Part shown: piece after piece, positions 44,606 through 52,487 of the stretch
Layout of the letters: each line of letters opens with the position of its first letter
Position numbering within the stretch: position 1 is the stretch's first letter
Source: Massilia sp. NR 4-1
GTDB taxonomy: Bacteria > Pseudomonadota > Gammaproteobacteria > Burkholderiales > Burkholderiaceae_D
Direction of reading: 5' to 3'
Length of the DNA: 64,000 nt
Assembly: GCF_001191005.1 (NCBI RefSeq)
Contig: NZ_CP012201.1
Location: forward strand, 1,984,001 to 2,048,000
Position numbers and translations under genes: made by a program
The notes under the pieces: generated by a model
The model's input: the letters and a program-made list of their open reading frames with translations, nothing else
Databases searched by the model: none
What the model was told of the DNA's origin: nothing

Positions 44606-45702
44606 TCCTCGTCGTCGCCGTAGTCGTCGTCGAAATCGTCGTACTCCTCGCCATAACCTTCCTGGCCGGCGTTTTCGTCCGGCTCAGGGATGCCGGCCTG
44701 CTCCAGCAGTGCGAGGAAGTCGTCGGCCAGCGGCACCAGCCATTCACACGCCTCACCCGTGGCCGGATGCACCAGACCCAGGCGGCGCGCCTGCAGCGCC
44801 TGGCGCGGGAACACTTCGGTCAGGTGCGGTTTGCCGTACACATAGTCGCCTACCAGCGGGAAGCCGAGGTGCGCCATGTGAACGCGGATCTGGTGGGTGC
44901 GGCCCGTCTCCAGGCGGCATTGCACCAGGCTCACCGGACGGCGGTCCAGATCGCCCGAATCCAGGCGCAGGTAGTGGGTGATGGCCGGTTTCGAGCCGAG
45001 GCTGGTGGACACCGCCATCTTCACGCGGTCCTTCTGGTGGCGGCCCATCGACGCATTGATGGTGCCCGAACCGCGCGGCGTGCCCCACACCAGCGCCAGG
45101 TATTCGCGCTTGACGGTGCGCGCCTGCAGCTGGCGCACCAGGTCGGTCTGGGTCGCCAGATCCTTGCCGACCACCATCAAGCCGCTGGTATCCTTGTCCA
45201 GACGGTGCACGATGCCGGCGCGCGGCACGCCGCCCAGTTGCGGGCAGTGGTGCAGCAGGCCGTTCAGCAGCGTGCCGGTCCAGTTGCCGGCGCCCGGATG
45301 CACGACCAGGCCGGCCGGCTTGTTCACGACGATCAGGTGATCGTCCTCATACACAATGTTCAGCTCCATGGCTTCGGGGGCGAAAGCCACGTCTTCCGGC
45401 GCCGCCTGCGGCAGCACCAGCACTTTTTCGTCGCCGTAAACGGTGGCGCGCACCTTGGCCGGTTTCCCGTCCACCGTCACGAAACCGTCTTCGATCCACG
45501 ATTGCAGGCGCGCGCGCGAGAACTGCGGCACCAGGCGGGCCACCACCTTGTCCAGGCGTTCGCCGCAGTCGGACGGGCTCAAATGCAGTTCGATCGGGGC
45601 CAGCGGATCGCCCGCCTCGGCCAGGAACTCGCCTTCGAAATCGGCGTCAAAATCAGTGTCGGACAGTTGTTCTGCCGAATTCGGCAAAGGATTCAATATC
45701 AC
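44602..45702 (-). CDS. rluD: 23S rRNA pseudouridine synthase RluD
   Basis: Makes pseudouridines 1911, 1915 and 1917 in helix 69 of 23S rRNA. N-terminal S4 RNA-binding domain (ERLDKVVARLVPQFSRARLQ) then the catalytic domain with Asp in GIVHRLDKDTSGLMVVGKD. The C-terminus is an acidic, Glu/Asp/Tyr-rich tail. Start is a GTG at 45702 (an upstream ATG is not in frame). 366 residues; divergent from bamD, the common rluD-bamD arrangement, and coupled to pgeF. Confidence 0.94.
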   Translation of the reverse strand: MILNPLPNSAEQLSDTDFDADFEGEFLAEAGDPLAPIELHLSPSDCGERLDKVVARLVPQFSRARLQSWIEDGFVTVDGKPAKVRATVYGDEKVLVLPQAAPEDVAFAPEAMELNIVYEDDHLIVVNKPAGLVVHPGAGNWTGTLLNGLLHHCPQLGGVPRAGIVHRLDKDTSGLMVVGKDLATQTDLVRQLQARTVKREYLALVWGTPRGSGTINASMGRHQKDRVKMAVSTSLGSKPAITHYLRLDSGDLDRRPVSLVQCRLETGRTHQIRVHMAHLGFPLVGDYVYGKPHLTEVFPRQALQARRLGLVHPATGEACEWLVPLADDFLALLEQAGIPEPDENAGQEGYGEEYDDFDDDYGDDEE

Positions 45703-45717
45703 AGCATTCCCATCGGC

Positions 45718-45723
45718 TATAAT
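45718..45723 (+). promoter_or_regulatory. Candidate -10 of bamD
   Basis: TATAAT lies 45 bases before the bamD ATG in the divergent rluD-bamD gap. No perfect -35 is at the standard distance. Confidence 0.5.
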
Positions 45724-45768
45724 CAGCCTAGTGTAGTATTTTGGTTAAACGTCTTCTTGCACAACAAC

Positions 45769-46644
45769 ATGCAAAAAAAATTATCGGTAGTTGCAGCAAC
45801 AGTCGTACTGTTCGGTTTATCCGCTTGTAGCCTGTTACCAGAGAAAATCGATGAGACCAAAGGCTGGTCTGCTACGAAATTATACTCGGAGGCCAAGGAT
45901 GAAATGGCCGGCGGCCACTACGAGCGCGCAATTCAGTTGTACGAGAAGCTCGAATCGAGCTATCCGTTCGGCACCTACGCCCAGCAAGCGCAGATGGAAA
46001 TCGCCTACGCTTACTACAAGTCGCAGGACCAGGCGCAAGCCCTGGCCGCCGTCGAGCGTTTCATCAAGCTGCACCCGAACCACAGCCACGTGGACTATAT
46101 GTACTACCTGCGCGGCCTGATCAACTTCAACGATTCGATCAGCTTCCTGAACTTCATCTACGAACAGGATCCGACCGAGCGCGACCCGAAAGCCACGCGC
46201 GAAGCGTTTGCCGCTTTCAAGGCCCTGGTGGACAAGTTCCCCAACAGCCAGTATGCGCCGGATTCGATCGAGCGCATGAAATATCTGATCAACGCCATGG
46301 CCGCGTATGAAGTCCATGTGGCGCGCTATTACTACCGCCGCGGCGCCTACCTGGCCGCCGCCAACCGCGCCATGGATGCGGTCAAGGATTACCGCGACTC
46401 GCCAGCCATCGAAGAAGCGCTGTTCATCATGATCCGCAGCTACGAGAAGCTGGGCAACACCGTGCTGCGCGACGACGCCCTGCGCGTGTTCAAGCTGAAC
46501 TTCCCGAACAGCAAATTCCTCGACGAGAACGGCGTCAAGGAAGAGCGCAAGTGGTGGAAATTCTGGAGCTCGGCTCCGGCACCGGCGCCGGCCATTGCGC
46601 CAGCGCCAGCACCGGCTTCCGCGCCGGCGCCCGCCAAGGGCTGA
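45769..46644 (+). CDS. bamD: Outer-membrane assembly lipoprotein BamD
   Basis: Essential component of the BAM complex that folds proteins into the outer membrane. The signal peptide ends in a lipobox (LSAC) with Cys as the lipidated first residue; TPR-type helical repeats follow (HYERAIQLYEKLESSYPFG, AQAQALAAVERFIKLHPNHS and others). The C-terminus is an Ala-Pro-rich tail absent from E. coli BamD. The ATG at 45769 gives 291 residues; the upstream open frame is an antisense shadow of rluD. Confidence 0.95.
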   Translation: MQKKLSVVAATVVLFGLSACSLLPEKIDETKGWSATKLYSEAKDEMAGGHYERAIQLYEKLESSYPFGTYAQQAQMEIAYAYYKSQDQAQALAAVERFIKLHPNHSHVDYMYYLRGLINFNDSISFLNFIYEQDPTERDPKATREAFAAFKALVDKFPNSQYAPDSIERMKYLINAMAAYEVHVARYYYRRGAYLAAANRAMDAVKDYRDSPAIEEALFIMIRSYEKLGNTVLRDDALRVFKLNFPNSKFLDENGVKEERKWWKFWSSAPAPAPAIAPAPAPASAPAPAKG

Positions 46645-46645
46645 T

Positions 46646-47416
46646 TCAGTCGGCCAGACGGCGGCGGAACACCCAGTTCCGCTCGCCGGAAGCCTGCGGC
46701 TCGAAGGCGTAGCCGTCCACATCGAAATCCTTCAACTGTTCCGGATCGCTGATATTCTTTTCCGCCGCATAGCGCGCCAGCATGCCGCGCGCCCGTTTGG
46801 CGTAGAAGGAAATGATCTTGTACTTGCCGCCCTTCCAGTCTTCGAAGGAAGGGGTAATCACCGGCATCGCCAGCTTGCGCGGGCGCACCGACTTGAAATA
46901 TTCCGTGGAAGCGAGATTCACCAGCACGTTGGCGCCCTGCTCCTCGGCCATGGTGTTCAAGGCTTCGGTGATCGTGTCGCCCCAGAAGGCGTACAGATCC
47001 TTGCCGCGCGGATTGCTCAGGCGCGTACCCATTTCCAGCCGGTGCGGATGGATCAGGTCGAGCGGACGCAGCATGCCGTACAGGCCGGACAGGATGCGGA
47101 TGCGCGACTGGGTGTAGTCGAGCTGCTTGGGCGTCATGCTGCGCGCCGCCAGGCCGTCGTAGACGTCGCCGTTAAAGGTCATCACCGCCTGGCGCGCTTC
47201 GGCGGTATCCTTGGTCCAGGATTCGTAGCGTGCCACGTTGAGCGTGGACAGGGCGTCGGACAGCTCCATGAGCTCGCCCAGCTCGGCCGGCGAAAATTCG
47301 CGCAGGCGATCGATCAGCTGGGCCGAGTGGTCGAGAAAAGCGGGCTGGGTTTGCAGGGTGGTGGTCGGCGGAGTGTCGAGGTCGAGACTTTTTGCGGGCG
47401 AAAGCACTATCAGCAT
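46646..47416 (-). CDS. yaaA: Peroxide stress protein YaaA
   Basis: A 256-residue DUF328/YaaA protein that limits intracellular iron and DNA damage under peroxide stress in E. coli. MLIVLSPAKSLDLDTPPTTT and YGMLRPLDLIHPHRLEMGT are family hallmarks; the cleft formed by lysines and arginines binds DNA. It is convergent with bamD (one base between stops) and divergent from the PIN gene. Confidence 0.94.
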   Translation of the reverse strand: MLIVLSPAKSLDLDTPPTTTLQTQPAFLDHSAQLIDRLREFSPAELGELMELSDALSTLNVARYESWTKDTAEARQAVMTFNGDVYDGLAARSMTPKQLDYTQSRIRILSGLYGMLRPLDLIHPHRLEMGTRLSNPRGKDLYAFWGDTITEALNTMAEEQGANVLVNLASTEYFKSVRPRKLAMPVITPSFEDWKGGKYKIISFYAKRARGMLARYAAEKNISDPEQLKDFDVDGYAFEPQASGERNWVFRRRLAD

Positions 47417-47454
47417 AAGATTCCAAAAACATACTTCTAATCAAGATTTCCGAC

Positions 47455-47892
47455 ATGATACCTGTTTCACCGAAACGCATCGTCATCGACACCAATGTCT
47501 GCCTCGACCTGTTCGTGTTCAAGGACCCGCGCTGGGCCGGCCTGCTGGCCGCCATCGAGAGCGGCGCAGTGGAAGCGATCACGCGCGCCGACTGCCGCGA
47601 AGAATATCTGGTGGTGCTGCATTACAAGCACCTGCCGCTGGACGAAACCACGCGTCCGCTGAGCGCGGCCCGCTTCGACGCGCTGATCAAGGTGGTGGCG
47701 CCGCCCGAATCCGGCGTGCGCCTGCCGGTCTGCACCGACCGCGACGACCAGAAATTCCTCGAGCTGGCGCGCGACGCAAAAGCCGACATCCTCATCACCA
47801 AGGACAAAGCCCTGCTCAAGCTGGCCAAGCGCCTGGCGCGCGAAGGCATGTTCAAAGTCATGCTGCCGGAGAAGTGGTCGCTGGAGGCTTGA
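47455..47892 (+). CDS. Putative PIN-domain ribonuclease
   Basis: A 145-residue PIN-fold protein annotated elsewhere as a PIN-type toxin. The conserved acidic residues can be seen in VIDTNVCLDLFVF (first Asp), ADCREEYLVVL (Glu), and CTDRDDQKFLELARDAKADI (paired Asp). No antitoxin-sized gene accompanies it on either side, so it may be a housekeeping nuclease or a remnant. Divergent from yaaA. Confidence 0.8.
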   Translation: MIPVSPKRIVIDTNVCLDLFVFKDPRWAGLLAAIESGAVEAITRADCREEYLVVLHYKHLPLDETTRPLSAARFDALIKVVAPPESGVRLPVCTDRDDQKFLELARDAKADILITKDKALLKLAKRLAREGMFKVMLPEKWSLEA

Positions 47893-48003
47893 TAACTTAG
47901 CTGTTTTGCTAATATTTATATGCGAAAAAATTCTACGCGCCGGGGCAACACCCGATTTTGCTGCCTGCGCTAGAATTGGAAAAAACACCTTTTTCCTTTC
48001 CAC

Positions 48004-49182
48004 ATGAACAGCCCGCAAATACCGCTCCTCACTCCCGCCCTGACCACCCGCCTGCCCGCTGTGGGTACCACCGTCTTCACGCGCATGTCGGCGCTGGCGG
48101 TGCAGCATGGCGCGGTCAATCTGGGCCAGGGCTTCCCCGACTTCGCCTGCGAACCGAAACTGGTGGACCTGGTGACGGAAGCGATGAAGGCGGGCTTCAA
48201 TCAATATCCCCTGCTGGCCGGTGCGCCCGTGCTGCGCCAGGCCATCGTCGACAAGATCGCCGCCATCTACGGCCACCAGTACGACGTCAACAGCGAAATC
48301 ACCGTGACCTCGGGCGCAACCCAGGCACTGACCACGGCCATCCTGTGCTGCGTGCATCCGGACGAGGAAGTGATCGTCATCGAACCGGCTTACGACAGCT
48401 ATCTGCCCGCCATCGAGCTGGCCGGCGGCGTGCCGGTGCTGGTGCAGATGGAAGTCGGTGCGGACGGCTACAGCGTGCCGTGGGATAAGCTGGCGCAGGC
48501 GGTGACGCCGAAAACTCGCCTGATCGTCATCAATACGCCGCACAATCCGACCGGCTCGGTGCTGCGCGCCGCCGATATGCAGGCGCTGGCCGACATCGTG
48601 CGCGGCACGAATATCCTGATCCTGTCGGACGAGGTGTACGAGCATATGGTCTACGACGGCGAGCGCCACGAGTCCATGAGCCGCTATCCCGAACTGGCGG
48701 CGCGCAGCTTCGTCGTTTCCAGCTTCGGTAAGACTTACCATGTGACGGGCTGGAAAGTGGGCTATGTGGCCGCGCCCGCGCCGCTGATGGTGGAGTTCCG
48801 CAAGGTCCACCAGTACAACGTCTTCACCACGAATACGCCGATGCAGCACGGGATCGCCAGTTATATGGCCGATCCCAAACCTTATCTGGAGCTGCCCGCC
48901 TTTTACCAGCGCAAGCGCGACCTGTTCCGCGACGGCCTGAAAGGCAGCCGCTTCGAACTGCTGCCGGCCGACGGCACGTATTTCCAGTGCGTGCGCTATG
49001 ATGCAATTTCCTCGCAAAGCGAGGCGGAGTTCGCGGAGTGGCTGACCAGCGAGATCAAGGTGGCGGCGATTCCGGTATCGGCGTTTTACCAGCAGAGCAA
49101 GGAATCCGGCATTGTGCGCTTCTGCTTTGCCAAGAAAGATGAAACGCTGGCGCTCGCGCTGGAGCGCCTGGCGCGCGTTTGA
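48004..49182 (+). CDS. Class I/II aminotransferase, methionine-type (YbdL-like)
   Basis: A 392-residue PLP enzyme. The PLP lysine is in SSFGKTYHVTGWKVGY, the Asn-Pro pair in NTPHNPTGSVL and the Asp in ILSDEVYEHMVYDG. The overall pattern (VNLGQGFPDFACEPKLVD near the N-terminus) is that of the methionine aminotransferase/kynurenine aminotransferase-like group. A short inverted repeat (GGAAAAA/TTTTTCC) lies just before the ATG and no Shine-Dalgarno is seen. Confidence 0.87.
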   Translation: MNSPQIPLLTPALTTRLPAVGTTVFTRMSALAVQHGAVNLGQGFPDFACEPKLVDLVTEAMKAGFNQYPLLAGAPVLRQAIVDKIAAIYGHQYDVNSEITVTSGATQALTTAILCCVHPDEEVIVIEPAYDSYLPAIELAGGVPVLVQMEVGADGYSVPWDKLAQAVTPKTRLIVINTPHNPTGSVLRAADMQALADIVRGTNILILSDEVYEHMVYDGERHESMSRYPELAARSFVVSSFGKTYHVTGWKVGYVAAPAPLMVEFRKVHQYNVFTTNTPMQHGIASYMADPKPYLELPAFYQRKRDLFRDGLKGSRFELLPADGTYFQCVRYDAISSQSEAEFAEWLTSEIKVAAIPVSAFYQQSKESGIVRFCFAKKDETLALALERLARV

Positions 49183-49254
49183 GCGGTCTGAAGACAATTA
49201 GATCCACCGGGCGGCTCGCCGCACCGGCGGACGTGGAGCTGGGTGGGGACCATC

Positions 49255-50256
49255 ATGAATCAGCAATTAAGCAGCCTGAAAGAACTGGTGCTGGGCGATG
49301 CCATCGGCCTGCCGGTGCCAACCTCCGTTCTGCATGAACTGAACCACGCCAACCGGCGCCTGGAAAAGCTGCTCCAGCAACTGCGCAACGAGCATAACGC
49401 CGACGCGGAAATCCGCAGCATCGCGCGCGACGTGATCCATGCCGTCGAACTCAATCCCGAAATCGCCCTCGCCTGCATTTACCTGAACCAGATCGCCGGC
49501 ACGTATGCGGTGCGCCATTGCATCGAGGTGGCAGTGGTCGTGGTGCTGGTGGCGCGCGGCATGCAGAAACAGCAGCGCGACATATTGACCATGACGGCGG
49601 CGGCCCTGACCATGAATGTGGGCATGCTCAAGCATCACGACCGCTTCCAATCCAAGCCTGGCGCGCTGAATTCGGAGGATATGGCCATCGTGCGGCGCCA
49701 CCCGGAAGACAGCGCCGAACTGCTGAAGTGCGCGGGCATCGATGACGAGGAATGGCTGTCCTGCGTGCTGCTGCACCACGAGAATCACGACGGCAGCGGC
49801 TACCCTGCCGGCAAATCCGGCGAGGACATCACGCTCAACGCGCGTCTGCTCAGTTATGCCGACCGCTATTGCGCCCAAGTCTCGGCACGCAATTACCGTT
49901 GCTCGCTGCTGCCCGATGAGGCGCTGAACAGACTGCTGGAAGAACTGGCGGCCGACGCCGACGCGCCCCTGCGCGAGCAGTTCCACCGCCAGATCGGCAA
50001 ATATCCGCCCGGTTGCCTGGTACGGCTGGAGAACGGCGAGATCGGCGTGATCGCCCACCGCGATACCAGCGGCGAGAACGGCGACGGCGTGCTGACGGTG
50101 CATTGTCTGCGCGATACGGCGGGCAAGCTGCCATCGGCCGTGATCCTGCGCAGCAGCAGCGATGGCGGCTGCGGCATCGCCGAGGTACTGAGCGAAGATC
50201 AGGTCGACCTGCGCTTCAGCATGAAACAGATCTGGGGCGCGCAGGCCAGCCTGTAA
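49255..50256 (+). CDS. HD-GYP-type protein with degenerate HD dyad
   Basis: A 333-residue protein; HD-GYP domains normally hydrolyse cyclic di-GMP. Here the first His is kept (His88, RHCIEVA), and HHENHDGSGYPAG (residues 174-186) is intact, but the metal-binding HD dyad position reads TMNVGM (residues 119-124) where AALLHDIGK is expected, so H and D are M and N. That probably removes activity, leaving a ligand-binding or scaffold role (inference). Residues 210-333 form an additional C-terminal domain. It lies next to the MSHA locus, on the other strand. Confidence 0.82.
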   Translation: MNQQLSSLKELVLGDAIGLPVPTSVLHELNHANRRLEKLLQQLRNEHNADAEIRSIARDVIHAVELNPEIALACIYLNQIAGTYAVRHCIEVAVVVVLVARGMQKQQRDILTMTAAALTMNVGMLKHHDRFQSKPGALNSEDMAIVRRHPEDSAELLKCAGIDDEEWLSCVLLHHENHDGSGYPAGKSGEDITLNARLLSYADRYCAQVSARNYRCSLLPDEALNRLLEELAADADAPLREQFHRQIGKYPPGCLVRLENGEIGVIAHRDTSGENGDGVLTVHCLRDTAGKLPSAVILRSSSDGGCGIAEVLSEDQVDLRFSMKQIWGAQASL

Positions 50257-50339
50257 GCGGTCTGACGGCCATGATGGCGTCCGCGCAGACCGGTGGATAA
50301 GCGCAACAAGCGGCTGGCGGCCGGAATTGGCCGGTGGTG

Positions 50340-51596
50340 CTAGTTCGGCAACTGCTGCAGCTTGCGCTCGACGAAGGTCTGCAGCTCCGGTGACAGGCGT
50401 CCGCTGTTTTTGGCTTCATTGAATGCGGCGCGCGCTTCGGCATGGCGCTTGAGCGCCTGCAGCGATAGGCCCAATCCCATCCACCACACACTATTGCCGG
50501 CTTGCAGACGCAGCGCGGCTTGATAGTGCTCGGCCGCTTCCGCGTGGCGCTGTTCGCGCTGCAAGGCGCCGGCGAGGAAGGCGCGGAAATCGGCGTTGGC
50601 GGCTGCATGCGGCAAGGTGCGCTGCAAGGTGTCGATGGCGGGGCCGTTGCGCTCCATTTGCAGGCGGGCCAGCAGCATCGCCATCTGCGCCTGGGCCGGG
50701 TCGAGGGCCAGGGCTTGCTGCATATGCTGCATGGCTTCATCGCTGCGCTGGTTCTCGATCAGCAGACCGACCAGGGTCTGGCGCGCCGCCTCGTGGCGCG
50801 GATTGTTCGCCAGCGTCTGCTCGAAGCGCGCGATGGCGTCGTGGACGCGGCCTTCCTGCATGGCTGACAGGCCACGGCGGTATTCGTTCTCCGCCTGCTG
50901 CGCCTTGCTCAGGCCTGCGTCGCCGCGCAATCTGGCTTCCTCCTTTTCGGCGCTGGCGTTGCGCACCGGAGCGGGGCTGGCCCGCAATGCCGTCTCGATC
51001 CTGCGCTTTTCCGCCAATCCGGCTTTCGCCGATGGTTCGGCAGGCGCTGTCCCAACAAGCGCCGGCTTGGCCTTCGGCTCCCGCGCGGCCGCAGCCTGCT
51101 TCGGCGCCGGCTCCGTGGCTGGTGCAGGCGTTTGCACGCTAACAGCAGCAGCAGCGGACGGAGTGGCAGAGGCCGGAGCCGATGCCGTGGCGGCATGGGT
51201 AGGCACCGACGTTGCAGCGGCGGCAGGCGCTGGCTCGCCGACCGGCGCCGGCGCCGGCGCTTGCGCCTGGGCCTGGGCCTGGGCCTGCGCTGGCGTTGGC
51301 GTTGGCGTTGGCGTCGGCACGATACTGCCTGCCGGCGTGGCCGCAGATGCCGAGGCAGCGGCTTTGGCGCTGGCGCTGAGCGAGGATGGCGACGGCCGCG
51401 TCAGTGCGCGCCAGGCAAAGATCGCGGCGGCGACGAAAATGACGACACCTGCCACGGCGGCCAGCATCAGCAGCGTTCGCGGCATGGGCCGCACCGCCGC
51501 CGTGACGGGACGCACGGCGGATGAACCGCCCTGGCTGGCGGCGGCACCGCTGCTGCGCGCGTCCAGGTCTTGCAGCATTTTATTAATCAGACTCAT
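50340..51596 (-). CDS. mshN: MSHA biogenesis protein MshN (TPR)
   Basis: A 418-residue inner-membrane TPR protein of the MSHA pilus. The start MSLINKMLQDLDARSSGAAA is typical of MshN; one transmembrane helix (TLLMLAAVAGVVIFVAAAIF) is followed by a long Ala/Pro/Gln-rich spacer made of near-perfect DNA repeats and then TPR helices. The ATG at 51596 overlaps the mshM stop (ATGA). It ends the minus-strand mshI-N transcript. 83 bases separate it from the HD-GYP gene. Confidence 0.87.
   Translation of the reverse strand: MSLINKMLQDLDARSSGAAASQGGSSAVRPVTAAVRPMPRTLLMLAAVAGVVIFVAAAIFAWRALTRPSPSSLSASAKAAASASAATPAGSIVPTPTPTPTPAQAQAQAQAQAPAPAPVGEPAPAAAATSVPTHAATASAPASATPSAAAAVSVQTPAPATEPAPKQAAAAREPKAKPALVGTAPAEPSAKAGLAEKRRIETALRASPAPVRNASAEKEEARLRGDAGLSKAQQAENEYRRGLSAMQEGRVHDAIARFEQTLANNPRHEAARQTLVGLLIENQRSDEAMQHMQQALALDPAQAQMAMLLARLQMERNGPAIDTLQRTLPHAAANADFRAFLAGALQREQRHAEAAEHYQAALRLQAGNSVWWMGLGLSLQALKRHAEARAAFNEAKNSGRLSPELQTFVERKLQQLPN
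51265..51314. repeat. Hexanucleotide tandem repeats in mshN
   Basis: GCCTGG x4 (the last ending in C; 51265-51288) and TGGCGT x4 (51291-51314). They encode the Ala-Gln and Thr-Pro runs of the MshN spacer. Six-base units preserve the frame, so slippage would change spacer length without breaking the gene. Confidence 0.85.
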
Positions 51597-52486
51597 TTGC
51601 TCAATGCCCAGGCTAATCCACCGGCTGTGGCCAACAAGGCCGCGGCACCCACCAGCCATGGCCAGATGCGGCGGCTCTTGATGGCGCCGGTATCGCGCGC
51701 AGCCAGCGCCATATGCTTGCTGCTGACGGTCTGCCGCCCTTCGCCGTAGCACAGCATCAGCGCCTTGTGCGCCAGAATATTGATCAGGCGCGGAAAGCCA
51801 CCGCTGGCCGCGTACAGCTTCGACACGGCGCCACGGCTGAACAGGCGCGCGCCGCCAAAGCCGGCCACGCGCAGCCGGTGCGCCAGGTAAAAGTCCAGCT
51901 CATCGCGGCGCAGCGGCCCAAGGTGGTAGTGGAAGGTGATGCGCTGCGCCAGTTGGCGGATCGAATCCATGGCCAGATGCTTATCCAGCTCCGGCTGGCC
52001 AAACAGCACGATCTGCAGCAGCTTGCGTTTTTCCGTTTCCAGATTGGTCAGCAGGCGCAGCGCTTCCAGACTTTCGACCGGAATCGCCTGCGCTTCGTCC
52101 AGGCACAGCACCACGCGCTTGCCCTCCCCCGCCAGCTGCATCAAGCGGCCGGTGATGGATTTCAGCAGATGATGCTGGTCCACGTCCTTTTCCAGCGCGA
52201 TCTCCAATTCATCGGCCAGGGCCAGCATCAGGGTGCGCGGCTCCAGATAGGGATTCGGAATGTAGGCCGTGACCACGCCCTCGCCCAGCATGGCAAGGAA
52301 TTTGCGGCACAGCAGAGTCTTGCCCGTCCCCACCTCGCCGGTGATCTTGATAAAGCCCTCGCCATTTCTCACCGCCACCAGCAAGGTGTTCAGCGCCTCC
52401 TGCGCATGGGGGCTGGAAAAGAAAAAGCTGGTATCCGGCGTGATGCCGAAGGGGACTTCGCGCAGGCCGAAGTGGGATTCGTACAT
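51593..52486 (-). CDS. mshM: MSHA biogenesis ATPase MshM (ExeA-like)
   Basis: A 297-residue AAA ATPase with Walker A (GEVGTGKTLLCRK) and Walker B (VVLCLDEAQAIP), followed by a helical lid and a C-terminal hydrophobic helix (WPWLVGAAALLATAGGLAWAL). It belongs to the ExeA/MshM group, which helps position the secretin. The ATG at 52486 is chosen over an upstream frame to 52540, which would read into mshL. Confidence 0.92.
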   Translation of the reverse strand: MYESHFGLREVPFGITPDTSFFFSSPHAQEALNTLLVAVRNGEGFIKITGEVGTGKTLLCRKFLAMLGEGVVTAYIPNPYLEPRTLMLALADELEIALEKDVDQHHLLKSITGRLMQLAGEGKRVVLCLDEAQAIPVESLEALRLLTNLETEKRKLLQIVLFGQPELDKHLAMDSIRQLAQRITFHYHLGPLRRDELDFYLAHRLRVAGFGGARLFSRGAVSKLYAASGGFPRLINILAHKALMLCYGEGRQTVSSKHMALAARDTGAIKSRRIWPWLVGAAALLATAGGLAWALSK

Positions 52487-52487
52487 A

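Noticed and set aside
47455..47892. Type II toxin-antitoxin pair at the PIN gene
   Set aside because: No second small gene is adjacent; the 38-base and 111-base flanks are too short.
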